A program made the position numbers and the translations under genes. A stretch of DNA of 64,000 bases from the NCBI RefSeq assembly GCF_041435015.1, contig NZ_CP107989.1:3844001-3908000 (forward strand). The letters are read 5' to 3'. Each line of letters begins with the position of its first letter. Position 1 is the first letter of the stretch. Source of the stretch: Streptomyces canus (GTDB taxonomy: Bacteria; Actinomycetota; Actinomycetes; Streptomycetales; Streptomycetaceae). Below are positions 32,779 to 41,574 of the stretch, piece by piece. A model generated the notes under the pieces. It had not been told where the DNA came from. It saw only the letters and a list, made by a program, of their open reading frames with translations, and did not search any database.

Positions 32779-33356
32779 CCGGAGATCTGGATGGGGGCGG
32801 AGGCGAAGGTGGGGAGTTGGAAGGTGACGTCGGCGGTGCTGGTCGGGGGGGCCGGGAACTGGACGAAGACGGCCAGGGATTCGCCGGGTTGCAGCGATGA
32901 GAAGCCGGTCGTCGTCAGTGGTCGGCCGTCCGTGTCGCGCAGCACGTAGTAGCGCTTCTTCGACGTGGCGTCCACCAGCGTCGCGCCCCCGAGTGACATG
33001 CCGTGCCGGAGGATCTCCGTCTCGTCTCCGCGCACCGCGGGGGGAATGGTGATGCGCTTGGAGCCGTCGTTCTTCAGGTTGCCGTTCACCGTGACGAATC
33101 CGCCGGCGTCACGAGTGGCCGAGGTGATCTGGAGCAGCAGCCCGCTTGACCCCTTCAACTCCGCCATCGGCTCGTCCGACTGGCCTTCCTGTGTGCTCGG
33201 GTCGGAGCCGCCCGTGCGGGACGCCGACGCCGACGTCTCCGGCTTCTTGTCGTCATCCCCTCCACCGCTGCAACCGGCCACGCCGACGGCCAGTCCGGCC
33301 GCGATCGTCAGCGCGACCATCCCCCTGCGGGCCCTCGCCGTGAACCGAATGCTCAT
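32775..33356 (-). CDS. lipoprotein of the Tad locus
   Basis: The 193-residue protein has a lipoprotein signal with basic start, hydrophobic VALTIAAGLAVGV and lipobox VAGC (Cys about residue 29). A Ser/Thr/Asp linker follows, then a beta-rich domain (about 68-193) with GFVTVNGNLKNDGSKRITIP and LQPGESLAVFVQFPAPP, resembling the DUF4352-like immunoglobulin fold of exported lipoproteins. It is cotranscribed between the TadG-like and OmpA-domain genes. A structural or assembly role in the envelope part of the pilus is likely but unproven. Confidence 0.85.
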   Translation of the reverse strand: MSIRFTARARRGMVALTIAAGLAVGVAGCSGGGDDDKKPETSASASRTGGSDPSTQEGQSDEPMAELKGSSGLLLQITSATRDAGGFVTVNGNLKNDGSKRITIPPAVRGDETEILRHGMSLGGATLVDATSKKRYYVLRDTDGRPLTTTGFSSLQPGESLAVFVQFPAPPTSTADVTFQLPTFASAPIQISG

Positions 33357-33372
33357 CAGTCCGCTTCCTTCG

Positions 33373-33981
33373 TCATTCGTCGTTTCCTTGTGCCAGATGG
33401 ACGTCGAAGAGGTCTTCTGGTTTTGGCAGGTCTGTGAGGTCGTCCGGGTCCAGGGTCCACTCGACGTTGTCCTCGCAGGTGAGTTTCGGCAGCACGTCCG
33501 CGCCTTCGCCAGGCAGCTTGAACTTGCAGATCGGTTCGATGACCGCCGTGGCGGTTTCGGTCGACTGCTTGCCCTCGACTCCGGGGACAATGGAATCACC
33601 GACGGTCTTGTTGGTCGTCGCCTCGACCTTGTAGCCCGGGGGCGTCCCCGGCAGTATCGCGCAGCCGACCGTGGCGTCATTCTGCGCGGCCAGTTGGTCA
33701 GCCCGCTCGCACCCGTTGAAGTCAACTCCCACGCCGTCGAAGATGTCCTGCCACTTGGTGGGATCGAGGATGTTCTCCACCCACTTGTCGGTGATCTCGT
33801 CCCGGGTGTCCAGGGCCGCTGCCAGCGCCGCCGCGTCGGCCGCCGTCTGCGCGCCGTTCCGATTCGCTGCGGCCTGGCCGACCGCGAGGTAGGCGAACGC
33901 GAGAAAGAGCAGGCCCGCCACCACCATGATGTAGATGGGGAAAGCCTGCCCTGCGTCGTCGTGTCTACGAGACCCGGTCAG
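33373..33981 (-). CDS. TadE/TadG-like pseudopilin-type membrane protein, probable CTG start
   Basis: Residues about 11-35 read GQAFPIYIMVVAGLLFLAFA, then GAQTAADAAALAAALD, the standard beginning of TadE/TadG-like proteins. The rest (about 60-200) is a soluble Cys-containing domain outside the membrane. No ATG, GTG or TTG precedes that segment in frame. A CTG at 33981 overlaps the Flp stop by four bases in the same way the other genes here overlap, so I take it as the start (202 residues). The first ATG, at 33927, would cut into the hydrophobic segment. Confidence 0.7.
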   Translation of the reverse strand: MTGSRRHDDAGQAFPIYIMVVAGLLFLAFAYLAVGQAAANRNGAQTAADAAALAAALDTRDEITDKWVENILDPTKWQDIFDGVGVDFNGCERADQLAAQNDATVGCAILPGTPPGYKVEATTNKTVGDSIVPGVEGKQSTETATAVIEPICKFKLPGEGADVLPKLTCEDNVEWTLDPDDLTDLPKPEDLFDVHLAQGNDE

Positions 33982-34139
33982 CCGCTGATGACTTCGTTGA
34001 CCTTGTCCACGATCGCGGTGTAGATCGTGTTGCCGATGTCCGTCCCCGTGATCGCCAGCACGATCGCCACCACCACCGCGATGATGCCCAGGTACTCGAC
34101 CGCGGTCTGACCCTTGTCGTCGTTGAACCGGTTGCTCAT
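33978..34139 (-). CDS. flp: Flp-family type IVb pilin
   Basis: The 53-residue protein has a short charged leader, then the class III cleavage site KG|QTAVEYLGIIAVVVAIV with Glu at position +5 and a following Tyr, the mark of Flp pilins. A 20-residue hydrophobic helix and a short polar end follow. A prepilin peptidase must cut it, but none is in this window. The gene lies after the response regulator gene and overlaps the TadG-like gene. It is the main pilus subunit of the locus. Confidence 0.9.
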   Translation of the reverse strand: MSNRFNDDKGQTAVEYLGIIAVVVAIVLAITGTDIGNTIYTAIVDKVNEVISG

Positions 34140-34251
34140 TGCGGGCCCCTTCGGCGTCGTCGCTGTCGACAACCGGAACGTAGACCTGCGGATACCGATC
34201 GGCGCAGGGCCCCTGGGCCCAAATCCGGGCCCAACCTCGCAGCGACACGGC
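34140..34251 (-). promoter_or_regulatory. intergenic region before flp with repeated GGGCCC
   Basis: The 112 bases between the response regulator stop and flp contain three GGGCCC blocks that can fold into alternative small hairpins. A promoter for the pilin, which must be made in excess over the assembly proteins, probably lies here. No sure -35/-10 pair is seen. Confidence 0.35.
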
Positions 34252-35046
34252 TCACCCCACCCCTCGGCCCGAACTCCGCGCCGTGCCCAGCCACTTCGCG
34301 GCGGCCTCGGAGCGGCTCGTGCTGTGGAGCTTGGCGAAGATGCGGTTGATGTGGTTCTTGACCGTCTTCTCGCTGATGAAGCAGGCGGCGGCGATCTGCT
34401 GGTTGTTCATGCCGGATGCGATGAGGTTCATGATCTCCGCCTCCCTCGCGCTGAGTTGGAAACGCGACCGGTCCGACGACGACTGTCCCACAGATGATTG
34501 CAGTTGCGAAAGCCCTTTGAGGGGAAACGGCGTTGCTGACACCGGAAGATGAGGATCTACGTGTGCATTCGCATCGCGTAGCTGGGTCAGCAGGGCGCCC
34601 GCCGCCGTGGGCGTGAGGTGGGTGCGGCCCTGGACGGTGTCCCTGACGGCCAGGACGAGCTGGTCCGCCGTGAACTCGCCGTGGACGAGGTAGCCGTCGG
34701 CTCCCCTGCGCAGCGCCTCCTGGACGGTCTCCGGTTCTCCGCTGTACGTCAGCATCAGCACCGGGGCGATCGGCACGAGGTACGGCAGCGCCGAGATCCC
34801 GTCGACGCCCGGCATCCGGACGTCCAGGAGGATCACGTCCGGGTGGTGCCGGCTCGCGGCCTCGTACGCCTCGCGGCCGTCCGCCGCCTCCGCCACGACC
34901 GTGATGTCCTCGCGGCCCGTCAGGAGGGCGGTGAGGCCGGCTCGGACCACCGGGTTGTCGTCGGCGACGACGATCCGGACGGGCGTGGGCGGGGCCGTCG
35001 GGAACAGCGCGATCGGTGGGGTGGGGTGCTGGGGGTCGTCCGGCAT
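34252..35046 (-). CDS. LuxR/NarL-type response regulator of the Tad locus
   Basis: The protein has 264 residues from the ATG at 35046, which follows GAGAGGAGG; an ATG at 35082 overlapping the kinase stop is the alternative. The receiver domain (about 10-125) has acidic VVADDNP and the acceptor Asp in VILLDVRMPGVDG. A linker with a Ser-rich stretch leads to a NarL-type HTH (about 195-250): LSAREAEIMNLIASGMN and EKTVKNHINRIFAKL. With the kinase upstream and flp downstream it almost certainly controls the pilus genes. Confidence 0.92.
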   Translation of the reverse strand: MPDDPQHPTPPIALFPTAPPTPVRIVVADDNPVVRAGLTALLTGREDITVVAEAADGREAYEAASRHHPDVILLDVRMPGVDGISALPYLVPIAPVLMLTYSGEPETVQEALRRGADGYLVHGEFTADQLVLAVRDTVQGRTHLTPTAAGALLTQLRDANAHVDPHLPVSATPFPLKGLSQLQSSVGQSSSDRSRFQLSAREAEIMNLIASGMNNQQIAAACFISEKTVKNHINRIFAKLHSTSRSEAAAKWLGTARSSGRGVG

Positions 35047-35078
35047 GTCGCGGCCTCCTCTCGGGGTGGGGCGGGGGG

Positions 35079-36374
35079 TCATCGGTCCGCCCGCGGGAGT
35101 GACAAGGGCAGTTCCAGGAGTACTTCCGTGCCCTTCGCGTCCGCGCCCTCGCCGATGTGGATACGGGCGCCCACCGACTCGGCGCGTTCCACCATGCCGA
35201 CCAGGCCGAAGTGGCCGGAGCGGCGGAGTGCGTCGAGGGTGGTGTCCGGGGGGAGGCCGCGGCCGTCGTCCTGGACGCTGATGCTGAGCAGTTCGTGGTC
35301 GGGGTCCACGTCCGCGGTGACGTCGATGCGCGTGGCATCGGCGTGCCGGTGGGCGTTCTCCATCGCCTCCTCGGTGATGGTGAGGAGTTGGCGGGCCACG
35401 GGGTGCGGGACGGCGAGTGCGGGGTGGGGCTGGGTGGGGGCCCGGTAGGTCGCCTGGAGGGTCGTACGGGCGCTGAAGTTCCTGGTGCGGGTGGCCAGTT
35501 CCTCGAGTACGTCCGTGGCGGGGGCCTGGTCCCGGCGCAGGTCTGTCAGGAGTTCGCGGGACTCCGTCGCCGCTCTGCGGGCTGCTCGGGCCACCAGCCC
35601 GGCCTGTCGTTCGAGCAGGGCCGGGTCCGGGGCGGGGGCGGCCGCCGATGTCGCCAGGCCTTCCGCGGCCAGGGCCACGCCGTGGAGGGTCTTCGCCACC
35701 GAGTCGTGCATCTCCCGTGCCAGGCGGGCCCGTTCCTCGCTGATCGCCTCCGCCACCGCCAGGCGGGCCTTCATCGCGGTGAGGGCCTGGGTCGCCGTGC
35801 CGAAGCGGAGCAGGAGGTTGCGCAGGGTGGAGCCGACCGCGCCCGTGATCACGCAGAAGCCCGGGAGGAGAAGGACGTCGGCGGGAGTCGTGTTCGGGTG
35901 CGGGAGGGCTGTCTGGGCCAGGAGCAGGATCAGGGACTGCAGGGACGCGAAGACCGCGGCGCCTCGCCAGCTGTAGGCGATACCGGCGAGGAGCGGGGTG
36001 CAGACGCTGACGTAGGCGAGCGTGGTGTCAGGGCCCGCGGAGATCAGGAGGAGGCTGGCGAAGAGGGTGTCCGCGGCGAGGAGGCTGGGGTGGCGCAGGA
36101 GGAGGGGGCCGAAGCGTTCCCAGTCCCTGAAGAGGGCGTACGACACCATGAAGGTGACGACGACCGCCGCGCCGACCAGGCGGGTGCCGAGGCCGGGGTT
36201 GGCGTTGAGGAGGGCGGCGGGGGCGGCGAGGGCGATCATGGCCAGCCGGAAGCCGAAGACCTGGCGGCACATGGCCTGAAGGGCGTTGACCTGGAGGTCC
36301 AGCGCGGGTACGTCGGAGGGCCCCACCCGGCCTTCGGCGGGGTGGGTGTTCCTGCGCGCACCCGTCGTCGACAT
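35079..36374 (-). CDS. sensor histidine kinase of the Tad locus
   Basis: The 431-residue protein has a soluble start, then six or so hydrophobic segments (about 42-190), with little external sequence. The HisKA_3 phosphoacceptor helix is ARLAREMHDSVAKTLHGV (His near residue 223). The N box is TEEAMENAHRHADAT and the G box DDGRGLPPDT, followed by GHFGLVGMVERAES. It is the partner of the response regulator 30 bases downstream. Lying between TadC and Flp in one operon, it probably senses a membrane or surface signal that switches pilus expression. Confidence 0.92.
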   Translation of the reverse strand: MSTTGARRNTHPAEGRVGPSDVPALDLQVNALQAMCRQVFGFRLAMIALAAPAALLNANPGLGTRLVGAAVVVTFMVSYALFRDWERFGPLLLRHPSLLAADTLFASLLLISAGPDTTLAYVSVCTPLLAGIAYSWRGAAVFASLQSLILLLAQTALPHPNTTPADVLLLPGFCVITGAVGSTLRNLLLRFGTATQALTAMKARLAVAEAISEERARLAREMHDSVAKTLHGVALAAEGLATSAAAPAPDPALLERQAGLVARAARRAATESRELLTDLRRDQAPATDVLEELATRTRNFSARTTLQATYRAPTQPHPALAVPHPVARQLLTITEEAMENAHRHADATRIDVTADVDPDHELLSISVQDDGRGLPPDTTLDALRRSGHFGLVGMVERAESVGARIHIGEGADAKGTEVLLELPLSLPRADR

Positions 36375-36384
36375 CGCCCGCCCC

Positions 36385-37275
36385 CTACTTCCCCGTGATC
36401 GTGCCGAAGTCGGTGCCCGAGCCGAGCAGCAGGCCCGCGGCCAGCAGAAGCATGGTGGCCGGGACCATGAAGGTGGTGATCATCATGGTGGCCTTGGGGA
36501 CCGCGCGGGCGGCCTTGCGGCGGGCGTTCTGGGCGTCCGTACGGCGCATGTCCTTGGCCAGGGAGACCAGGGTGTCCACGATGGGCGCGCCCAGTTCCTC
36601 GCCCTGCTGCAACGCCGTCACGAACATCGCGACCTGTTCGGAGTCGTTGCGGCGGCGCAGCTCCGCGAAGGCCTGGCGGCGGCTCATGCCCAGGTCCATC
36701 TGGCGGAGCGTGATGCGCAGTTCGTCGGCCCAGGGGCCCTCGTACTTGGAGGCCACGCGGTCCAGTGCCTGGCGGAAGCCCAGGCCCGCGCTCACCACCA
36801 CCGCCAGCACGTCCAGGAAGTCGGGGAGCGTGCGCTCGATGACGTCCTTCCTGACCCGGATCGCCGACCAGATGCCGACCTCCGTCCAGAACGCCCCGAA
36901 GGCCAGCAGGAGCAGGGCCACCAGGATCTGGCCGCGCAGCAGGAACACCAGGAAACCCAGGCCGCCGAGGAAGCCGTAGACCGCCCTGCGGGCCGCGTAG
37001 CGGTGGATGGTCAGGCCGCCGGGGTTGCCCGCGAGGTCGATCTTGCGGCGGTACTTGGCGACCTGCTTGGGGCCCATCAGTCGCAGGACGGCGGGGGCGT
37101 AACGCATGCCCATGCGGTCGATCAGGGAGTCCACCGCGCCGGTGCGGGTCGATCCGACCTCCAGTGCCAGCACCAGGTCGCTCGGCAGCTTCGCCTCCGC
37201 CCGGTACATACGGATGCCGGCGAAGACGCCCCACACGCTCACGGCCATCAACAGGGCCAGTCCGAAACCGATCAT
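36385..37275 (-). CDS. tadC: TadC-like type II secretion F-domain protein
   Basis: The protein has 296 residues from the ATG at 37275, six bases after GAGGGG (a GTG two codons earlier is possible). There is an N-terminal helix, a soluble region, a helix pair near 120-155 and the T2SSF domain with ERTLPDFLDVLAVVVSAGL, FRQALDRVA and MSRRQAFAELRRRNDSE. A last helix sits at about 270-290. Paired TadB/TadC proteins form the inner-membrane platform of the pilus motor. It ends ten bases before the kinase gene start. Confidence 0.92.
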   Translation of the reverse strand: MIGFGLALLMAVSVWGVFAGIRMYRAEAKLPSDLVLALEVGSTRTGAVDSLIDRMGMRYAPAVLRLMGPKQVAKYRRKIDLAGNPGGLTIHRYAARRAVYGFLGGLGFLVFLLRGQILVALLLLAFGAFWTEVGIWSAIRVRKDVIERTLPDFLDVLAVVVSAGLGFRQALDRVASKYEGPWADELRITLRQMDLGMSRRQAFAELRRRNDSEQVAMFVTALQQGEELGAPIVDTLVSLAKDMRRTDAQNARRKAARAVPKATMMITTFMVPATMLLLAAGLLLGSGTDFGTITGK

Positions 37276-37285
37276 GGCCACCCCC

Positions 37286-38230
37286 TCAGACGTCGATCCG
37301 GGACAGGCGGCGGATGAGGACGAATCCCACCCCGTACAGGGCGAACGCGATGATCACCGCCGCCTGGCCGAGTGGTGAACCCGTCATGCGTTCCAGCGCG
37401 CCGTCCTTGACGCCGTTCATCAGGAACAGCGAGCCGATGCCGAGGACCGGGACCGCGTACGACGTCATGTTCACCTGGGAGAGCTGGGTGCGGACCTCGC
37501 GCCGGGTCTCCTTGCGCTCCTCCAGCGTCTCGGTCAGGTTCCGCAAGGCGCTGACCACTTGGCCGCCCGCCCGGCTCGACAGCACCAGGGTCGTCACCAG
37601 GACCACCAGCTCCCGGGACGGCAGTCGCTTCGCCATCTCGTCCAGCGCGTCCTCCATCGACACGCCCACCGCCAACTGGTTCGCCACCTTCGCCAGTTCC
37701 TCTCCCGCCGGTGCCTCCAGCTCCTCCGCCGCCATGCCGATCGCGGTGCGCAGGGCGAGGCCCGCGTGGGTGGCGTTGGCCAGGATGCGGGCCAGTTCGG
37801 GGAGCTGGTTGATGAACTTCTCGATGCGCTTCTGCCGCTGCCAGTTGAGGAACTGCACCGCCGCCCAGACACCCGCGAGGCCCGCCAGCGGGCCGAAGAA
37901 GGGCGCCAGGGTCGCCTGGCCGATCAGCCACAGGCCTCCGACGAGCCCGATCATCGCGGCGAAGAACTCGCCGGGCGTCACGTCCAGCCCGGTCGCCGCA
38001 AGCCTCAGTTCCAGCTGCCTGCCGAGCCGGGTGCGGCGCAGCCGGCGGTCCAGGTCGCGGAAGTGCCGGCGGCGGCCGGTGTACGGCACCTGGCTCGCGG
38101 CCGACAGCCGGTCGACCAGCGCCGCCCGCTGGGCCCGTCCCCTGGCGTAGAAGTGGACGCCCACGACGGCGAGCACGCAGGTCACCAGGGTGGCGCCGAT
38201 GGTGAGCGGGACTAGGGTCTGGAGGTCCAT
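37286..38230 (-). CDS. tadB: TadB-like type II secretion F-domain protein
   Basis: The 314-residue protein has an N-terminal helix (about 8-28), a basic region with GRRRHFRDLDRRLRRT, a helix pair at about 90-135, then the T2SSF domain with NQLPELARILANATHAGL, RTAIGMAAEELEAPAG and LVVLVTTLVLSSRAGG. Two further helices sit near the end. It is the first platform protein of the Tad motor. The gene lies between the ATPase and TadC genes with 11- and 10-base gaps. Confidence 0.93.
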   Translation of the reverse strand: MDLQTLVPLTIGATLVTCVLAVVGVHFYARGRAQRAALVDRLSAASQVPYTGRRRHFRDLDRRLRRTRLGRQLELRLAATGLDVTPGEFFAAMIGLVGGLWLIGQATLAPFFGPLAGLAGVWAAVQFLNWQRQKRIEKFINQLPELARILANATHAGLALRTAIGMAAEELEAPAGEELAKVANQLAVGVSMEDALDEMAKRLPSRELVVLVTTLVLSSRAGGQVVSALRNLTETLEERKETRREVRTQLSQVNMTSYAVPVLGIGSLFLMNGVKDGALERMTGSPLGQAAVIIAFALYGVGFVLIRRLSRIDV

Positions 38231-38241
38231 GGGGGTGGGTC

Positions 38242-39579
38242 CTACCTGGCTTCTCGGATGGCCAACTGGTTCGCGGACTGGGCCACGCCGAAGGCCTGGG
38301 GCGTGGGCTGGCTCGCCATGTAGAGGCGGTCGACGGCACGGCGCGGAAGCGGGAAGTACGCGAACCGGCCGTAGATCCGGCCGTCCGCCGCCATGGGCTG
38401 GGCGTCGAAGCGGGCCACCGTGGCCAGCCGGTACGGCTCGCTGCCGTGGCTGTCGAGCAGGGCGATCTCGGTGATCCGGCGGGCGCCGTCGGCGAACCGG
38501 GTCAGCTGGATGATCACGTCGACCGCACTGTTGATCTGGTCGTGCAGCGCCTCGAAGGGGACCTCCACCTCCGACATCGAGGCCAGGGTCTTCAGCCGCA
38601 TCAGCGCGTCCTCCGCGCTGTTGGCGTGGACCGTGGCGAGGGAGCCGTCGTGGCCCGTCGACATCGCCTGGAGCATGTCGAGGGACTCGCCGCCGCGGAC
38701 CTCGCCGACCACGATCCGGTCGGGGCGCATGCGCAGCGAGTTGCGGACCAGGTCGCGGATGGTGACCCGGCCCTGGCCCTCCACGTTCGGCGGGCGCGAC
38801 TCCAGCCGGACCACGTGCCGTTGCTGGAGCTGGAGTTCGGCCGAGTCCTCGATGGTGATGATCCGGTCGCCCTCCGGGATGAGCCCGGACAACGCGTTGA
38901 GCAGGGTCGTCTTTCCCGTGCCCGTGGCGCCCGACACGATGATGTTGAAGCGCGCCTGCACCAGGCCGGCCAGCAGGTACAGCATGTTCTCGTCGAGCGA
39001 GTCGAAGCCGACCAGTTCCTGGAGCGTGTAGGAGCGCGGGAAACGGCGGATCGTGAGGATGGCGCCGGTCAGGGAGAGGGGCGGGATGATGACGTTCACG
39101 CGCTCGCCGGACGGCAGGCGCGCGTCGACCATCGGGTTGGTCTCGTCGACCCGCCGGTTGACCGTGGAGACGATGCGCTCGATGGTCTGCATCAGCTGGT
39201 CGTGGGAGGGGAAGCGCAGCGGCAACTGCTCGACACGGCCGCCGCGTTCGACGAAGATCGAGTCCGGGCCGTTCACCATGATCTCGGTGATGGAGGCGTC
39301 TTCGAGCAGCGGCTCCAGGATGCCGAGACCCAGGGCCTCGTCGACCACCCGCCGGATCAGCTGCGAGCGTTCGACCGTCGACAGGACCGGCCCCTCACGG
39401 CTGATGATGTGCCCGAGCACCCGCTCGAGACGCGCCCGGCGCTCGGCAGCCGCCAGCGCACTCATCTCCGCGAGGTCGATCTCCTCCAGGAGCTTGGCAC
39501 GGTAGGAGGAGACGAGGTGGCCGTCCTCGCCCCGGCTGCCGTTCTCCTCGGGGGTGTTGATGCGGGACCGCAGACTCAT
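38242..39579 (-). CDS. tadA: CpaF/TadA-family secretion ATPase
   Basis: The 445-residue ATPase has an N-terminal helical domain (about 30-110), then [19 protein letters not shown] and Walker [19 protein letters not shown] near residue 215. The Asp box [12 protein letters not shown], Walker [18 protein letters not shown] and the His box [15 protein letters not shown] follow. It drives pilus polymerisation from the cytoplasm and works with TadB/TadC, which follow at once. The full length and all motifs indicate a working motor. Confidence 0.95.
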   Translation of the reverse strand: MSLRSRINTPEENGSRGEDGHLVSSYRAKLLEEIDLAEMSALAAAERRARLERVLGHIISREGPVLSTVERSQLIRRVVDEALGLGILEPLLEDASITEIMVNGPDSIFVERGGRVEQLPLRFPSHDQLMQTIERIVSTVNRRVDETNPMVDARLPSGERVNVIIPPLSLTGAILTIRRFPRSYTLQELVGFDSLDENMLYLLAGLVQARFNIIVSGATGTGKTTLLNALSGLIPEGDRIITIEDSAELQLQQRHVVRLESRPPNVEGQGRVTIRDLVRNSLRMRPDRIVVGEVRGGESLDMLQAMSTGHDGSLATVHANSAEDALMRLKTLASMSEVEVPFEALHDQINSAVDVIIQLTRFADGARRITEIALLDSHGSEPYRLATVARFDAQPMAADGRIYGRFAYFPLPRRAVDRLYMASQPTPQAFGVAQSANQLAIREAR

Positions 39580-39591
39580 GAGGTACCTCGT

Positions 39592-39945
39592 TCAGTGGTC
39601 GAGCGGCATGGTGGCGGTCTTGACGGCGGGATCGAAGTCCCAGCCCGGGACGATCGACGGGATCTGGACGGTGGCGGTGACGGTGACCGAGTCGCCGCCC
39701 CCGCCCTCGGCGCAGTCGACGGACAGCCAGTCGCTGATCGCGTTCACACAGCCCTCCTGCGCGCTCATGTCCAGCGAGGCGGCCCGCGCCCCGGCCCTGG
39801 CCGCCGTACCGGCCTGCTGGGCGGTGTAGGCGATGAGCCCGATCTGAACGCCCGCCATGGCGACGAGGATCAGGATCGGGATGAAGCCGAGGTACTCGAG
39901 GGCCACCTGGCCGCGGTCGCGCGTGCTCTTGCGGGAGTACGACAT
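39592..39945 (-). CDS. TadE-family pseudopilin-like protein
   Basis: The 117-residue protein has a short basic leader, then RG|QVALEYLGFIPILILVAMAG, the TadE-type cleavage and hydrophobic segment with Glu at +5. GTAARAGARAASLDMSA follows, then an external Cys-containing domain. Its ATG is one base after the stop of a second TadE-like gene. Prepilin peptidase is expected to process it; it may be a minor pilin. Confidence 0.9.
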   Translation of the reverse strand: MSYSRKSTRDRGQVALEYLGFIPILILVAMAGVQIGLIAYTAQQAGTAARAGARAASLDMSAQEGCVNAISDWLSVDCAEGGGGDSVTVTATVQIPSIVPGWDFDPAVKTATMPLDH

Positions 39946-39946
39946 C

Positions 39947-40318
39947 TCAGTGCTTGTCCTCCTCCACGGCGCCCGCGTGTCCGTCGACCTGGAAGGGGAA
40001 GGCGATCGAGCCCGGGAAGAGGACGGGGACGTCCAGGTGGACATCGGCCGTGACATAGCCGCCGCCGGTGGCGCAGTCCACCTGGCCGGTCCAGGCGCCG
40101 GGCAGCTTGTCCAGTCCCGCCTGCTCGCACGCGGCCTCCCGCTCCCCCGGCGGCGCCGCCGTCGCGGCCCGTACCGCCTCGTCCGCAGCATTCCCCGCGA
40201 GCGTGTACGTGTATCCCAGCAGCACGAACTGCCACAGCAGCACGAGCGTGATCAGGATCAGCGGGGTCATCCCGAGGAACTCGATGGTGACCTGTCCCTC
40301 GTCCCGCCGCCCGCTCAC
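39947..40318 (-). CDS. TadE/TadF-family pseudopilin-like protein
   Basis: The 123-residue protein starts at a GTG overlapping the CpaE stop (GTGA). EG|QVTIEFLGMTPLILITLVLLW is the processing site plus hydrophobic helix, followed by GNAADEAVRAATAA and a Cys-containing external domain with VTADVHLDVPVLFPG. It is a second minor pilin-type protein, coupled to the CpaE-like gene and to the next TadE. Confidence 0.9.
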   Translation of the reverse strand: MSGRRDEGQVTIEFLGMTPLILITLVLLWQFVLLGYTYTLAGNAADEAVRAATAAPPGEREAACEQAGLDKLPGAWTGQVDCATGGGYVTADVHLDVPVLFPGSIAFPFQVDGHAGAVEEDKH

Positions 40319-41565
40319 CTCCCGATCTCCCTGCGCCGCCGGAAGGTCAGCGCGCCGCGGTCCCGGCCGCCGTTGCGATGGGAGTTCGCCTCCGAGCCCT
40401 TGACCAGGCCCAGTTCACCGGCGAGCGTCCACAGGGCCTGCTTCACCGTGCCCTTGGCGTCGAGTTCGTGGACCCGGCCCGCGTCCACCGCGCCCTGGAG
40501 CTCCTTGAAGTTCGCCGGGATCACGGTCGCCGCGACGCCCGTACCGGTGATCTTCTGGATGAGCGCGGGCTGGATCTCCGTACTGCGGCTGTGCCGGTTG
40601 ACGACGACGGTGGTCTCCTCGGCCTTGCGGACCTGGAGGCGGTCCCACATGCGCACGGCACGCTTGGCGCCGCGTACGGCGACCACGTCGGGCGTGGTGA
40701 CCAGCAGGGCCGTGTCGGCCATCTCCACGACCGCCGCTCCGGCTCCGCTGAGCTGGGCCCCGCAGTCGACCACCACGATCTCGTAGCGGGAGCGCAGGGC
40801 GCTCACGATCTGGCGGGCGGCGCGCTCGGTGACCTCCTCGCCGCGTTCGCCCTCGCCGGGGGCGAGCAGCAGCGCGAGGCCCGTGTCGTGGGGGAAGACG
40901 GCGTCGGCGAGGACGCGCGGGGAGATGTCGGTGATGGTGGCGAGGTCGGCGACCGAGCGGCGGAACTGGACGTCCAGATAGGAGGCGACGTCGCCGGTCT
41001 GGAGGTCCATGTCGAGCAGGGCGGTGGTGCGGCCGGAGGCCTGGGCGGCGAGGGCGAGCTGGATGGCGGTCGTGGTGGCGCCGACGCCGCCCTTGGCGCC
41101 GCTGACCGTGACGACGGTGCCGCCGACGCCGGTGAACACGTCGGTGGCGGCGCCCAGGTGCCGTCGTACGCCCACCGACCACTGGGCGACCGCGTGCACC
41201 CGGGTGGCGAGCTCCTCGTAGCCGAGCGGGAGGGAGATCAGGCCGCGGGCGCCGTAGTCCATGGCGGCCTGGAAGAGGCCGGGGCTGACGTCGGAGGTGA
41301 CGAGGATGACGCCGACGGCCGGGAAGCGCAGGGCGACCTCACGGATCAGCTCCAGGGCCGGGACGGGCCCGATCCGCTCGTGCACCACGACGACCTCGGG
41401 CAGTTCGTCGATGGACTCGGACGCCAGGCGTGCGAGGGTGTCGATGAGCTGGGTGGAGTCGGTCACCGGCACGACCGGCTCGGCGTCCGGGAGCTGGCTG
41501 AGCAGCGTGGTGAGGGAGCGGACCGCGTCCGCGTCGCCGACTGCCGGAAGGATCCTCGTGGGCAT
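40315..41565 (-). CDS. cpaE: CpaE-like / MinD-type ATPase of the Tad locus
   Basis: The 416-residue protein has a receiver-like N-terminal domain (about 1-120) without a clear phosphoacceptor, followed by a ParA/MinD-type ATPase with deviant Walker A SGAKGGVGATTT near residue 157. TTALLDMDLQTGDVASYL and YEIVVVDCGAQLSG follow, then TPDVVAVRGAKRAVRM and VVNRHSRSTEIQP. CpaE proteins position the pilus machine in the cell. It starts after GAGAGG, ten bases past the CpaB-like gene. The C-terminal tail is Arg-rich. Confidence 0.92.
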   Translation of the reverse strand: MPTRILPAVGDADAVRSLTTLLSQLPDAEPVVPVTDSTQLIDTLARLASESIDELPEVVVVHERIGPVPALELIREVALRFPAVGVILVTSDVSPGLFQAAMDYGARGLISLPLGYEELATRVHAVAQWSVGVRRHLGAATDVFTGVGGTVVTVSGAKGGVGATTTAIQLALAAQASGRTTALLDMDLQTGDVASYLDVQFRRSVADLATITDISPRVLADAVFPHDTGLALLLAPGEGERGEEVTERAARQIVSALRSRYEIVVVDCGAQLSGAGAAVVEMADTALLVTTPDVVAVRGAKRAVRMWDRLQVRKAEETTVVVNRHSRSTEIQPALIQKITGTGVAATVIPANFKELQGAVDAGRVHELDAKGTVKQALWTLAGELGLVKGSEANSHRNGGRDRGALTFRRRREIGR

Positions 41566-41574
41566 GGCGGCCTC

